A DNA stretch of 64,000 bases from Nocardioides zeae (GCF_010686755.1 NZ_JAAGXA010000004.1:263110-327109), one strand, 5' to 3'; positions 8,046-15,701 are shown, counted from the stretch's first letter. The notes: generated by a model not told the origin, from the sequence alone. A program made the numbers and translations.

Positions 8046-9497
8046 ATGAACGACTCCCGTCCCTCCGCTCCGCCGCCCCACGAGCCGGAGCGTCCCGCGA
8101 CCCAGCCGCTCCCCTCGTACGGCGCGCCCGGCGCGTTCCCGCCGCCGGGGGAGCAGTACGGACAGGGCCCCGCCGGGGCTCACGCCTCCGCGCCTCATGA
8201 CGCCTGGGGCCAGCCCGCGGCGTACCCCCAGCAGCCCCAGCAGCAGCTCCCCCCGCCGCCCGGCTGGGGTCAGGTCCCGCCGGGACCCCAGGGACCGTAC
8301 GGCGCGTACGGCGCGTGGCCGCCCGCTCCGCCGCCGCGCCGCAGGCGTCGCGCCGGGGTGCTCGCCGCCGTCGCCGGTGGTGTCGTCGGGGCCGCGCTCA
8401 CGTGTGCGATCACGATCCCGTTCGTGGACTTCGGCGGCAACGACGACACCCGGCCGAGCAGCTCGACGTCGGGCGGCGCCGACATCGACGACCTCGTCAA
8501 CCGCGGCGGCGGCGACACCGACGAGGCCTCCGACCCCGGCGAGCTGTCCGACGCGGGCGTGCTCCTCGTCAACACGGCGCTCCAGGGCGGCGAGGGCGCC
8601 GGTACGGCGATGGTGCTCACCTCCGACGGGCTCGCGGTCACCAACTACCACGTGGTCGACAACTCGACCACCGTCGAGGTCGAGGTCGCCGCCACCGGGG
8701 AGACGCACGAGGCGACCGTGCTCGGGTACGACGCGTCCGCCGACGTCGCCGTGCTCCAGATCGACGGCGTCAGCGACCTCGACACCGTCACCCTCGACGA
8801 CGACGGCGGGGTGGACGTCGGCGACGCCGTCGCCGCGCTCGGCAACGCCGGCGGCCAGGGCTTCCTCTCCGAGGTGCGCGGCGAGGTCACGTCCCTCGAC
8901 GAGAGCATCACGACGACGGACCAGTACAACGGCAACGAGACCGAGATCTCGGGCCTCATCGAGACCGACGCCGACGTGGTGCCCGGCTACTCCGGCGGCC
9001 CCATGTTCGACGCCGAGGGCGAGGTCATCGGCATCAGCACCGCCGCCGCCTCCACCAACGGCCAGGACGGACCGACGTCCTCCGGCCTGCCCGGGGCGCA
9101 GGCGCAGGCCCAGGGGCAGGGCCAGGTCCAGAAGGGCGGCGGCATCAGCTACGCCCGCCCGATCGACGAGGCGCTCGACGTCGTGCAGGCCGTCATCGAC
9201 GGCGACGAGGGCGACGGCATCGTCATCGGCACGCCCGCCTACCTCGGCGTCAGCATCGACCCGTCCGGCGGCGAGCCGCTCGTCGCCGCCGCCGAGGCCG
9301 ACACCCCCGCCGGCCAGGCCGGCCTCGAGGAGGGCGACGTCATCACCGCCATCGGCGACACCCAGGTGTCCACCTTCGACGAGCTCGCCGCCGCCGTCGC
9401 GTCCCACGAGCCCGGCGACACCGTCACCATCACCTGGGAGCGCGACGGCCGCGAGATGACCGGCGACGCGACCCTCACGGAGTCGCCGCTGAACTGA
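8046..9497 (+). CDS. HtrA/DegP-type membrane-anchored serine protease with PDZ domain
   Basis: The 483-aa protein has a Pro/Gln/Tyr-rich cytoplasmic N-terminus (1-95), an Arg cluster, one membrane span (about 103-126), a trypsin-like domain and a C-terminal PDZ domain (about 395-480). The catalytic triad is His202 (TNYHVVDN), Asp233 (DVAVLQID) and Ser316 (GYSGGPMF). Tyr replaces the usual Asn before the serine. A Gln/Gly-rich linker near 350-365 follows the protease core. These enzymes degrade or process misfolded cell-envelope proteins. The ATG at 8046 was chosen because the Pro-rich region begins there and earlier codons lie in the shared promoter region. Confidence 0.9.
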   Translation: MNDSRPSAPPPHEPERPATQPLPSYGAPGAFPPPGEQYGQGPAGAHASAPHDAWGQPAAYPQQPQQQLPPPPGWGQVPPGPQGPYGAYGAWPPAPPPRRRRRAGVLAAVAGGVVGAALTCAITIPFVDFGGNDDTRPSSSTSGGADIDDLVNRGGGDTDEASDPGELSDAGVLLVNTALQGGEGAGTAMVLTSDGLAVTNYHVVDNSTTVEVEVAATGETHEATVLGYDASADVAVLQIDGVSDLDTVTLDDDGGVDVGDAVAALGNAGGQGFLSEVRGEVTSLDESITTTDQYNGNETEISGLIETDADVVPGYSGGPMFDAEGEVIGISTAAASTNGQDGPTSSGLPGAQAQAQGQGQVQKGGGISYARPIDEALDVVQAVIDGDEGDGIVIGTPAYLGVSIDPSGGEPLVAAAEADTPAGQAGLEEGDVITAIGDTQVSTFDELAAAVASHEPGDTVTITWERDGREMTGDATLTESPLN

Positions 9498-9526
9498 GCC
9501 TTACCCCAGGCTCCCGCTGACCCAGG

Positions 9527-9567
9527 GCGCCGCACGGCCGAGGACCCGAGACCTTGCCGTGCGGCGC
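9527..9567 (+). terminator. Hairpin terminator after the HtrA-type gene
   Basis: A perfect 12-bp stem (GCGCCGCACGGC at 9527-9538, complement at 9556-9567) with a 17-nt loop starts 29 bp after the stop codon and is followed by the T-richer TCTGTTGTGT. Confidence 0.7.
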
Positions 9568-9580
9568 TCTGTTGTGTCGT

Positions 9581-9650
9581 CGTGTAACGCGGTGTCCGGG
9601 CTACTCCACACGTGGACGACCACCGCGGAGGTAGCACTAACACCGCGCTA
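9581..9650. repeat. 74-bp palindromic element, family 1, copy A (degenerate right end)
   Basis: It starts with CGTGTAACGCGGTGTCCGGG, identical to the left end of copy C at 21373. The right end (ACACCGCGCTA) has decayed from the expected ACACCGCGTTACACG. The centre, with GTGGACGACCAC, is a damaged form of the GTGGTCGACCAC palindrome of the other copies. It lies 13 bp after the HtrA terminator. Confidence 0.75.
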
Positions 9651-9745
9651 GATATCAGCCGGACGAGCACGGCCCCGGGAGCGGTCGGCCGTCGGTCCGG
9701 CTCGGGCGGTGGGGGTTGGGGCGGGGACCTGGATCTTGGCGCACG

Positions 9746-9819
9746 CGTGTAACGCGGTGTTACTGCTACTTGTGCGGTGGTCGACCACGTGTGCAGTAGC
9801 CCGGACACCGCGTTACACG
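9746..9819. repeat. 74-bp palindromic element, family 1, copy B (inverted)
   Basis: Terminal inverted repeats of 15 bp (CGTGTAACGCGGTGT and its complement) enclose a core with GTGGTCGACCAC. Its reverse complement aligns with copy C over all 74 bp with about five differences. Copies A and B face each other in one intergenic region. No open reading frame is inside. Confidence 0.85.
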
Positions 9820-9854
9820 GGGCCGACGGGACCACCCCACCCCCGAAACGCAAC

Positions 9855-9893
9855 GTGGCCCCAGCGCGACGGAAACCGTCGCGCTGGGGCCAC
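9855..9893 (-). terminator. Strong hairpin terminator of the first MMPL gene
   Basis: An uninterrupted 18-bp stem (GTGGCCCCAGCGCGACGG at 9855-9872, complement at 9876-9893) has an AAA loop. Read on the minus strand it lies 15 bp beyond the exporter stop and is followed by GTTGCGTTTCGG. Confidence 0.8.
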
Positions 9894-9908
9894 GCCCCGG
9901 CGTACCGC

Positions 9909-12188
9909 TCAGTCGTGCCGCGCGTGCGCGCGCTCGAGGCTCTCGCCCTCGACGTCGACGCGGGGCAGGATGCGGTCGAGCCAGCGGGGGAGCCACCAGG
10001 CCTTCTCGCCCATGAGGTACATCAGCGCCGGGATCAGCGTCATCCGCACGACGAAGGCGTCGATGAAGACGGCCGTCGCCAGGGCGAAGCCCATCGCCTT
10101 GATGAACGACATGTCCATCAGCATGAACGCGGCGAAGACCGACATCATGATGACCGCGGCCGCAGCCACGACGCGCGCCGAGTTGCGGAAGCCGTCGATG
10201 ACGGCCGCGACCGAGTCGGCGCCGTGGACGTGGGCCTCGCGGATCCGGGTCACGAGGAACACCTGGTAGTCCATCGCCAGGCCGAACACCACGCCCACCA
10301 GGAAGATCGGCATGAAGCTCACGAGGGGCTGGCCCTCGACGAGCCCGAGCGCACCGTCCTGGAAGACCAGCACGGTGATGCCGAGCGTGGCGAGCACCGT
10401 CAGCAGGAAGCCGAGGGTGGCGGTGAGCGGCACCAGGATCGAGCGGAACACCAGCACGAGCAGCAGGAACGCCAGACCGATCACGACGGTCAGGTAGATC
10501 GGCAGCGCGTCGTTGAGCCGGTCCGAGACGTCCACGGCGACGGCGGTCATGCCGGTGACGCCCAGCTCGGCGCCGGTCGACGACTCGATGTCGCCCTGGG
10601 TGTCGCGCAGGTCGGCGAGGAGGTCCGTGGTGGCGGCGTCCTCGGCGCTCGACTCGGGGGTGATGAGCACCAGGGCGCCGGTCGCTGCCGCGGGGTCGCC
10701 CTCCGGGTCGGCGTTCGTCTGCGTGATCTGCGCGTGCGCGACGTCGTCCTGCTCCGAGGCCCAGGCGACGACCTCGCCGAAGGCGGCCTGGCGCTCGGCG
10801 TCGTCCGCGATGTCCCGACCGTCGACGACCGCGAGCAGCGGCGCCTGCCGACCGTCACCGAACGCCTCGGCGATGAGGTCGGACGCCTTGCGCTGCGTCG
10901 TGTCGCTCGGGCTCGTCGAGTCGCTGGGCAGGGCGAGCTGCAGGTTCTGCACGGGTACGGCGAGAGCGCCGAGCGCGATGACCACGAGCACCACGGCGGC
11001 GAGCGGCGAGCGCCCGACGAGCTTGGCCCAGCGCACGCCGTTGTTGACGATGCGGCCCTTCTCGTCGCGCTGCGGGGCGTAGCGCCGCACGGTGCCGCCG
11101 AAGGCCTTCGACTTGAGCATGCCGAGCACGGCCGGCAGCAGCGTCAGGGCGACGAGCACGGCGAGGAACACGCCGCTCGCCGCGGCGAGACCCATCGCGG
11201 TGAGGAACGGGATGCGCACGACGGCCAACGCCGCGAGGGCGATGAGGACGGTCAGGCCGGCGAAGACGACGGCGGACCCCGCCGTGCCGACCGCGATGCC
11301 TGCCGCCTCCTCGCGGTCGTCGGTGTGCTCCAGCTCGCTGCGGTAGCGGGCCAGGATGAACAACGCGTAGTCGATGCCGACCGCCAGGCCGATCATCACC
11401 GCCAGGATCGGGGTCATGTCGGAGACGTCGGTGAACGCCGTCATGCCGGTGACGCCGAGCGAGGTCAGGGCGACGCCCACGATGGCGGTGACGATGGGCA
11501 GGCCGGCCGCCACGAGCGAGCCGAACGTCAGCACGAGCACGACGAGGGCGACCGCGATGCCGATGAGCTCGGAGGCACCGCTGATCTCCATGACCTGCAG
11601 GCCGGGACCGTTGGCCTCGACCTCGAGCCCGTCGCCGCGCGCGTCGTCGAGGAGCTCCAGGATCGCGTCCTGGCTCTCGGGCTCGATGTCGGTGGGCTCG
11701 TCGACGTCGAAGTCGAAGGTGATGAGACCGACCCGGCCGTCCGCGTCGACGGGCGCGAGGTTGGCGACGTCCTCCGGGCTGGCGCCACCGGCCGACAACG
11801 CCTCCTCCTGGGCGGCGGCCGCGGCCACCGGGTCGAGGATCGGCGCCTGCTCGCTGGACAGCACCTGCGGGCTGTCGGAGATGTCGGTGACGAGCTGGGA
11901 GATGCGGTCGGCGTACGCCGGGTCGCTCAGCTGCTCACCCTCCGGCACCGCGACGACGACGGTGACCGAGGTGTCGTTGAGGGCGTCCTCGGAGCCGGGG
12001 AACAGCTCCTCCTGGAGCTCGCTCGCCCGCTCCGAGGGGATGCCGGGGATCGAGAACGTGCTGCTCGTCGGCTGCTGGATCGCCAGGGCGGTGAAGCCCA
12101 CGGCGACGAGCGCGACGACCCAGACGCCGATGAAGGCCGGCCATCGCCGGAAGGCGGTCTTTCCGAGCCGGTAGAGAAGGGTGGCCAT
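9909..12188 (-). CDS. MMPL family (RND superfamily) transporter
   Basis: This 759-aa protein shows the duplicated MMPL layout: one N-terminal helix, a large extracellular loop, a helix bundle, a second loop and a second bundle. GIDYALF in the first half and AMDYQVF in the second are the conserved Asp-Tyr motifs of the proton relay. Such proteins export lipids, siderophores or drugs; the substrate is unknown. It follows the TetR gene by 66 bp on the same strand, and the pair probably forms a self-regulated exporter operon. It ends at a strong hairpin. Confidence 0.9.
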   Translation of the reverse strand: MATLLYRLGKTAFRRWPAFIGVWVVALVAVGFTALAIQQPTSSTFSIPGIPSERASELQEELFPGSEDALNDTSVTVVVAVPEGEQLSDPAYADRISQLVTDISDSPQVLSSEQAPILDPVAAAAAQEEALSAGGASPEDVANLAPVDADGRVGLITFDFDVDEPTDIEPESQDAILELLDDARGDGLEVEANGPGLQVMEISGASELIGIAVALVVLVLTFGSLVAAGLPIVTAIVGVALTSLGVTGMTAFTDVSDMTPILAVMIGLAVGIDYALFILARYRSELEHTDDREEAAGIAVGTAGSAVVFAGLTVLIALAALAVVRIPFLTAMGLAAASGVFLAVLVALTLLPAVLGMLKSKAFGGTVRRYAPQRDEKGRIVNNGVRWAKLVGRSPLAAVVLVVIALGALAVPVQNLQLALPSDSTSPSDTTQRKASDLIAEAFGDGRQAPLLAVVDGRDIADDAERQAAFGEVVAWASEQDDVAHAQITQTNADPEGDPAAATGALVLITPESSAEDAATTDLLADLRDTQGDIESSTGAELGVTGMTAVAVDVSDRLNDALPIYLTVVIGLAFLLLVLVFRSILVPLTATLGFLLTVLATLGITVLVFQDGALGLVEGQPLVSFMPIFLVGVVFGLAMDYQVFLVTRIREAHVHGADSVAAVIDGFRNSARVVAAAAVIMMSVFAAFMLMDMSFIKAMGFALATAVFIDAFVVRMTLIPALMYLMGEKAWWLPRWLDRILPRVDVEGESLERAHARHD

Positions 12189-12254
12189 CGCTGGTGCTCC
12201 TGTCGGGTGCGGGCGTGGGGTGCGGGCGTCGGGCTGGTGCGTCGGGGTGCCGGC

Positions 12255-12854
12255 TCAGGCGAGCAGCCGGCGGATGGTGCCGAAGTGGCGCGAGAAGAGG
12301 TCGGGCAGCGGGGTGTCGTCGCCGGCGATGCTGGCGTCGATGGCGGTGTCGAACACGACGAGCAGCACGCGGATGAGGAGCAGGGCGCCCTCCTGGTCGA
12401 GCTGCTCACCGCCGCGGGCGCGGACGGCTTCCTGGAGGTCGACGGCGAGCTCGGCGAAGCGGTCGTGGACCGCCTCGACCAGCCGGGGGATCTGGAAGAG
12501 CTGGCGGTGCAGCACCATCTCCTCCCGCGTGGGCTCCTCGACCCCCAGCACCTCGCGGGCGAGGTGCTCGAGGTCCGCCCCGAGGTTGCCCGTCGGTCCG
12601 CCCCGGGCGAAGGCCTCCATGGCGTCGGCCGGCACGTCGACCCGGGGACCCAGGCAGGCGTCCACCTTCGACGGGTAGTAGTTGAAGAGGGTGCGGCGTG
12701 CGACCCCCGCCGCCTCGGCGAGCTCGTCCATCGTGAAGCCGTCGAGGCCGTGCTCCGTCGCCAGGCGCTGCGCGGACAGCGTGATGCGGCGCGCCGTCTC
12801 CTCGCGCTTGCTGGTGCGGTGGTCTGCCCCGCCGCTTTCTGCACTCGTGCTCAC
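12255..12854 (-). CDS. TetR family transcriptional regulator
   Basis: About 199 aa with an N-terminal helix-turn-helix (TMDELAEAAGVARRTLFNYYPSK) typical of TetR repressors and a variable helical ligand domain. The GTG at 12854 is preferred over an ATG further upstream, because the longer reading would place the palindrome at 12857-12872 inside the gene. No Shine-Dalgarno site precedes it, so the message may be leaderless. It most likely represses itself and the downstream MMPL exporter. Confidence 0.87.
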   Translation of the reverse strand: MSTSAESGGADHRTSKREETARRITLSAQRLATEHGLDGFTMDELAEAAGVARRTLFNYYPSKVDACLGPRVDVPADAMEAFARGGPTGNLGADLEHLAREVLGVEEPTREEMVLHRQLFQIPRLVEAVHDRFAELAVDLQEAVRARGGEQLDQEGALLLIRVLLVVFDTAIDASIAGDDTPLPDLFSRHFGTIRRLLA

Positions 12855-12856
12855 GA

Positions 12857-12872
12857 AGTGCAAGTTTGCACT
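12857..12872. promoter_or_regulatory. Likely TetR operator
   Basis: The 16-bp near-palindrome AGTGCAAGTTTGCACT (7 of 8 bp per arm) abuts the TetR start, and a third half-site AAAGTGCAAAAG follows at 12882-12893. Position suggests autorepression. It also lies 96 bp before the divergent nitroreductase start, which could share control. Confidence 0.6.
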
Positions 12873-12967
12873 GCGTATCCGAAAGTGCAAAAGACTCGCG
12901 CTGTGACGTGTGCCGCAGTCGGGGGCCGGGCGGGGGTGGACGTGGGTCCGTAGCCCACAATCGAGGC

Positions 12968-13600
12968 ATGTCCGTCACGCAGGAGACCCCCGTCCGCGCG
13001 CCGCGCCCCGGCGCCGAGGTGCTCGCCGAGCCCATGCGCTCGCGCTGGAGCCCCGCGGTGTTCGCCACCGACGTCCCCGTCGGCGACGACGAGCTCGCCG
13101 GGATGCTGACCGCCGCCGCCTGGGCGCCGTCGACCGGGAACACGCAGCCGTGGGCGTACGTCGTCACCCGGGCCGGCACCGCGGCGTACGACGCCGTCAT
13201 CGCCAGCCTGAGCAACGGCAACTCGGGGTGGGTGCCCACCGCGCCCGTCGTGATCGTCGCCGCCGCGCTCGTCGGGGAGTGGGAGGGCCGGAAGGGGATG
13301 GGCGACTACGCGCTCTACGACCTCGGCCAGTCCGTCGCGCACCTCACCCTGCAGGCACAGGCCGTCGGGCTGCACACGCACCAGTTCGCCGGCTTCGACC
13401 ACGAGGCGGCCGCGGCCGCGCTCGGCATCCCCGAGGCCTACCGGCCCATGGTCGGCATCGCCGTCGGCCGCCTGGGCGGCGACGAGCACGTCGCACGCGC
13501 CACCGAGGGCGACGTCGCGCGCCACACCAAGGACCGCACGCGCCGGGGCGCCTCCGAGGTGGGGTACGACGGCGTCTGGGGCACGCCCTTCCCGGGCTGA
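12968..13600 (+). CDS. Nitroreductase family flavoprotein
   Basis: The 210-aa protein resembles FMN-dependent nitroreductases: an RSRWSPAVF opening (FMN-phosphate Arg-Ser-Arg), the WAPSTGNTQPW motif, DLGQSVAHLTLQAQAVGL for the dimer/FMN helix and a late GRLGG. These reduce nitro groups, quinones or related acceptors with NAD(P)H. The ATG at 12968 precedes the conserved N-terminus. It is divergent from TetR-MMPL, and the gap holds the TetR operator. It converges on the MNIO operon. Confidence 0.87.
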   Translation: MSVTQETPVRAPRPGAEVLAEPMRSRWSPAVFATDVPVGDDELAGMLTAAAWAPSTGNTQPWAYVVTRAGTAAYDAVIASLSNGNSGWVPTAPVVIVAAALVGEWEGRKGMGDYALYDLGQSVAHLTLQAQAVGLHTHQFAGFDHEAAAAALGIPEAYRPMVGIAVGRLGGDEHVARATEGDVARHTKDRTRRGASEVGYDGVWGTPFPG

Positions 13601-13674
13601 CCAGCCGGTCGCGCGGGGGGCGCGGGTCGCAGGGCGGCGCCCCTCGGGGGGAGGGGGGCTCCCCTCGGAGGAAA

Positions 13675-13765
13675 GAAAACGCGGACGGGACGGTCGGAGA
13701 AGCCCGGTTGGCACGTTCCAATCGACCGGCCGGTCCGCGTTTTCATTCGCCGGGTCCGCGTTTTC
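13675..13765. repeat. Palindromic element, family 5, downstream of the MNIO operon
   Basis: GAAAACGCGGAC at 13675-13686 pairs perfectly with 13733-13744, with a 46-nt loop that includes CACGTTCCAATCGACC. The right arm is repeated once more at 13754-13765, making a 21-bp tandem duplication. It separates the convergent nitroreductase gene and MNIO operon and includes the last codons of the 67-aa gene. A related loop and arm occur at 15581-15672. Confidence 0.65.
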
Positions 13766-13946
13766 TTTCGCCGGAGTCGGAGCCGGAGCCGCCGGAGCTG
13801 CCGTCGGAGTCCGACCCCGGTTCGCCCGTGGCCGGCCCGGTGCGGCGTCCGCCACGCCGGGCCAGGACGGCGAACACCACCAGCACCACCAGCACGACGC
13901 CGAGCACCACGAGGCCCAGCACCACCATCGACCCGAGCTGTGCCAT
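13743..13946 (-). CDS. Small single-span membrane protein of the MNIO operon
   Basis: A 67-aa protein whose ATG overlaps the TGA of the Cys-rich gene by one base (TGATG), so it is translationally coupled. Residues 7-29 form one long Val/Leu-rich transmembrane helix, followed by a basic RRGGRR stop-transfer and a Ser/Gly/Asp-rich acidic tail without cysteine. The final codons are part of a 21-bp tandem duplication in which AGA became the TGA stop. It may be a membrane partner or second substrate; no known family was recognised. Confidence 0.7.
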   Translation of the reverse strand: MAQLGSMVVLGLVVLGVVLVVLVVFAVLARRGGRRTGPATGEPGSDSDGSSGGSGSDSGERKRGPGE

Positions 13947-14206
13947 CAGCTGCTCGACCCGCAGCCGCCGCCACCGCACGACGACCCGGAGCTGCACGAG
14001 CTCGAGCTGCAGGAGCTGGACCCGCAGGACGAGTCGTTGCCGGAGTCGCTGCTGCCGCAGCCCCCGACGTACCCGCCGCCCGCGCCGTACGCCCCGCGGC
14101 GCCCGCGGGACCGGCGCCGCTGGCTCGAGGTCGCGTTGGTGCTGACGGCGAGGGCGATCGCTCCGGCCACCACCGCCAGCACGACGCACACGATGACGAT
14201 CGTCAT
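13946..14206 (-). CDS. Cys-rich membrane peptide, candidate MNIO substrate
   Basis: The 86-aa product starts with a hydrophobic helix (residues 2-24), then a basic stretch (QRRRSRGRRG, 29-38) and a Gly-Tyr linker. It ends in a tail of only Cys, Ser, Gly plus a few Asp/Asn, with six cysteines spaced mostly by four or five residues (for example CGSSSCSSSSC). A strong GAAGGAG ribosome site sits 7 nt before the ATG, and the start overlaps the stop of the SCO6045-like gene (ATGA). Position beside a DUF692 enzyme and its partner makes it the likely precursor whose cysteines are modified. Streptomyces loci of this type usually have a larger TIGR04222 membrane protein with a similar tail; here only a short anchor remains. 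Signal peptide versus permanent anchor is unresolved. Confidence 0.8.
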   Translation of the reverse strand: MTIVIVCVVLAVVAGAIALAVSTNATSSQRRRSRGRRGAYGAGGGYVGGCGSSDSGNDSSCGSSSCSSSSCSSGSSCGGGGCGSSS

Positions 14207-14655
14207 GGTGCAGCTCCTTCCGAGAGGCCGGCGCGGGGCCGGCGGGTGAGGTGCCAGGTGCGGCTACCCAGTCCGAGGACCAGGGCCCGCCGACCGGCGA
14301 TCGTCACGACGGCCGCGCGGCGGCGTCCGTCGTGGACGGCGTGGAGACGCAGCCAGTCGGCGGCGTCGGGATGGGCCTGCGGGAGCCACGCGGCGAAGGC
14401 CGCGAGGTCGTCGTGCGCGCACCCGGCAGCCGGGTGCGTGGCCGCCCAGCCGTGGAAGCGGTCGCGCCAGGCGGGCAACAGGTCGAGCTCGGGCGCGATG
14501 CGGAGCACGGCGTCGCTGCGCTTGCGGTGCAGCACGCGGGTCGTCAGCGCCGTTCCCGCCGCGCTCGCCGGGGCGAACCCGGGCGGGACGTCCCCGCGCA
14601 GCAGCGCGGCCAGCACCTCCTCCTGACGGCCGGCCAGCCGCGCGCGGGCGCTCAC
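14203..14655 (-). CDS. SCO6045-like partner protein of DUF692 enzyme
   Basis: A 150-aa soluble protein starting at a GTG that overlaps the MNIO stop (GTGA). It contains the RKRSDAVLRIAPEL block and a Trp-rich middle (LPAWRDRFHGWAA), which resemble the small proteins always found next to actinobacterial DUF692 genes (SCO6045 type). They are analogous in position to MbnC/DUF2063 partners that bind the precursor and present it to the enzyme. The function here is inferred from context and weak sequence likeness, not from a catalytic motif. Confidence 0.7.
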   Translation of the reverse strand: MSARARLAGRQEEVLAALLRGDVPPGFAPASAAGTALTTRVLHRKRSDAVLRIAPELDLLPAWRDRFHGWAATHPAAGCAHDDLAAFAAWLPQAHPDAADWLRLHAVHDGRRRAAVVTIAGRRALVLGLGSRTWHLTRRPRAGLSEGAAP

Positions 14656-15539
14656 CGGTCCGCTCCCGCCGGGAGGCGCCGGGCGACGGCGGCCCGCAAC
14701 GCGTCGTACTCGCCGGCCACGGCCTCCGGCGTCACGTCCTCGTCCCGCTCCAGCAGGATGCCGGGGACGGGCAGCCCGCGCTGCCGGTACGCCGCGGCCA
14801 GCGTCGTCACGAGCCCGAGCACCGCCGGGACCATCGCGTGGGCGTGGGTGTCGAGGTAGAGCCCGTCGGGCCGTTCCTGGCCGCCGGCGACGTGCACGTA
14901 GGCGACGGCCTCCAGCGGGAAGCGCAGCAGGTCGGCGACCGGGTCGCTGCCCCGGGCGACCGCGCTCGCGTGGAGGTTGGCGACGTCGAGCACGAGACGG
15001 CAGTCCGTGCGCTCCACGAGGGCGGTGAGGAAGTCGGGCTCGTCCAGCGTGTCCTCGGGCCAGGCGAAGAGGGCAGCGATGTTCTCGACGGCGAGCGGCA
15101 CGGGCAGCGCGGCCTGCGCCGTCCGCACGTTCTCGACGAGCACCTCGAGGCTCTCGGCGGTGCGGGGCGGCGGCAGCAGGTGTCCGGCCTCGAGCACGTC
15201 GCCGTGCAGCGGGTCGGGGGTGGCGGCCGCGCGCACGAAGGCCACGTGCTCGCTGACCAGCGGCGCCCCCAGGGCCTCGGCGAGCGCGGCGAGGTGGGCC
15301 AACCGACGGGGGTCGGGCACGTCCGCCCCGGCCAGGCCCAGCGTCACGCCGTGCGGGACCACCGTGACGCCCGCGTCCCGCAGCGCCACGAGCTCGTCGG
15401 GCAGCCGCGCGGGGTCGACGTTCTCCGCGACGACCTCGGTGAAGGAGAGGTCGCCGGCGGCGGCGTACGACGCGAGCAGGTCCGCCACCGGCCGCCGCCA
15501 CGCGACGGCCGTGCCGTGCGGAGCAGGGGCGCGGACCAT
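14652..15539 (-). CDS. DUF692/MNIO family multinuclear iron oxidase
   Basis: This 295-aa TIM-barrel protein matches the DUF692 family (MbnB, TglH, BufB relatives), which use two or three iron ions and O2 to rearrange cysteine residues in peptides. Candidate metal ligands are visible in order: His63 (VPHGVTLG), Glu97-His98 (SEHVAF), Glu152 (VENIA), Asp185 and His190 (DVANLH), His216 (VHVAGG), Asp230-His232-His234 (DTHAHA) and Glu264 (LLERDED). It is the first gene of a four-gene overlapping operon. The ATG at 15539 gives the N-terminus expected for the family. No clear ribosome site precedes it, so it may be leaderless. The residues modified and the product are unknown. Confidence 0.88.
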   Translation of the reverse strand: MVRAPAPHGTAVAWRRPVADLLASYAAAGDLSFTEVVAENVDPARLPDELVALRDAGVTVVPHGVTLGLAGADVPDPRRLAHLAALAEALGAPLVSEHVAFVRAAATPDPLHGDVLEAGHLLPPPRTAESLEVLVENVRTAQAALPVPLAVENIAALFAWPEDTLDEPDFLTALVERTDCRLVLDVANLHASAVARGSDPVADLLRFPLEAVAYVHVAGGQERPDGLYLDTHAHAMVPAVLGLVTTLAAAYRQRGLPVPGILLERDEDVTPEAVAGEYDALRAAVARRLPAGADR

Positions 15540-15580
15540 GCGCCCGAGTGTGCGCCGGACGGCCGAGGTCCAAACCGCGC

Positions 15581-15672
15581 CTGTGGAGGACGCCCCAGGC
15601 GGAGAACGGCTCCGGATCGGGCCATGTGAGCGTTCCAACCGGTGCGTTCTCCGTCCCGGGCGTCCTCCACAG
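15581..15672. repeat. Long palindrome, family 5-related, in the MNIO promoter region
   Basis: Perfect 15-bp outer arms (CTGTGGAGGACGCCC at 15581-15595 and its complement at 15658-15672) and inner arms GGAGAACG/CGTTCTCC enclose a loop with GAGCGTTCCAACCGG. The loop and inner arm resemble those of the element at 13675-13765. It lies between the divergent MNIO and pentapeptide genes, where a terminator is not expected, so it may be regulatory or encode a structured leader. Confidence 0.65.
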
Positions 15673-15701
15673 CCCTCTCCCGCGACCGCTACGGTCCCGG
15701 C

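Noticed and set aside
9581..9819. Family 1 elements A and B as the two ends of an insertion sequence
   Set aside because: Only about 95 bp lie between them, with no transposase. Copy C stands alone elsewhere, so each copy is an element in itself.
9777..12953. Very long open frame on the plus strand across the MMPL and TetR genes
   Set aside because: It is antisense to a clear transporter and regulator, has Asp/Gly/Arg/His-biased sequence without domains, and is a by-product of high GC content.
13946..14206. The Cys-rich peptide as a chance open frame in GC-rich DNA
   Set aside because: It has a strong ribosome site, a hydrophobic leader, overlaps with both neighbours, and the composition expected of a DUF692 substrate.
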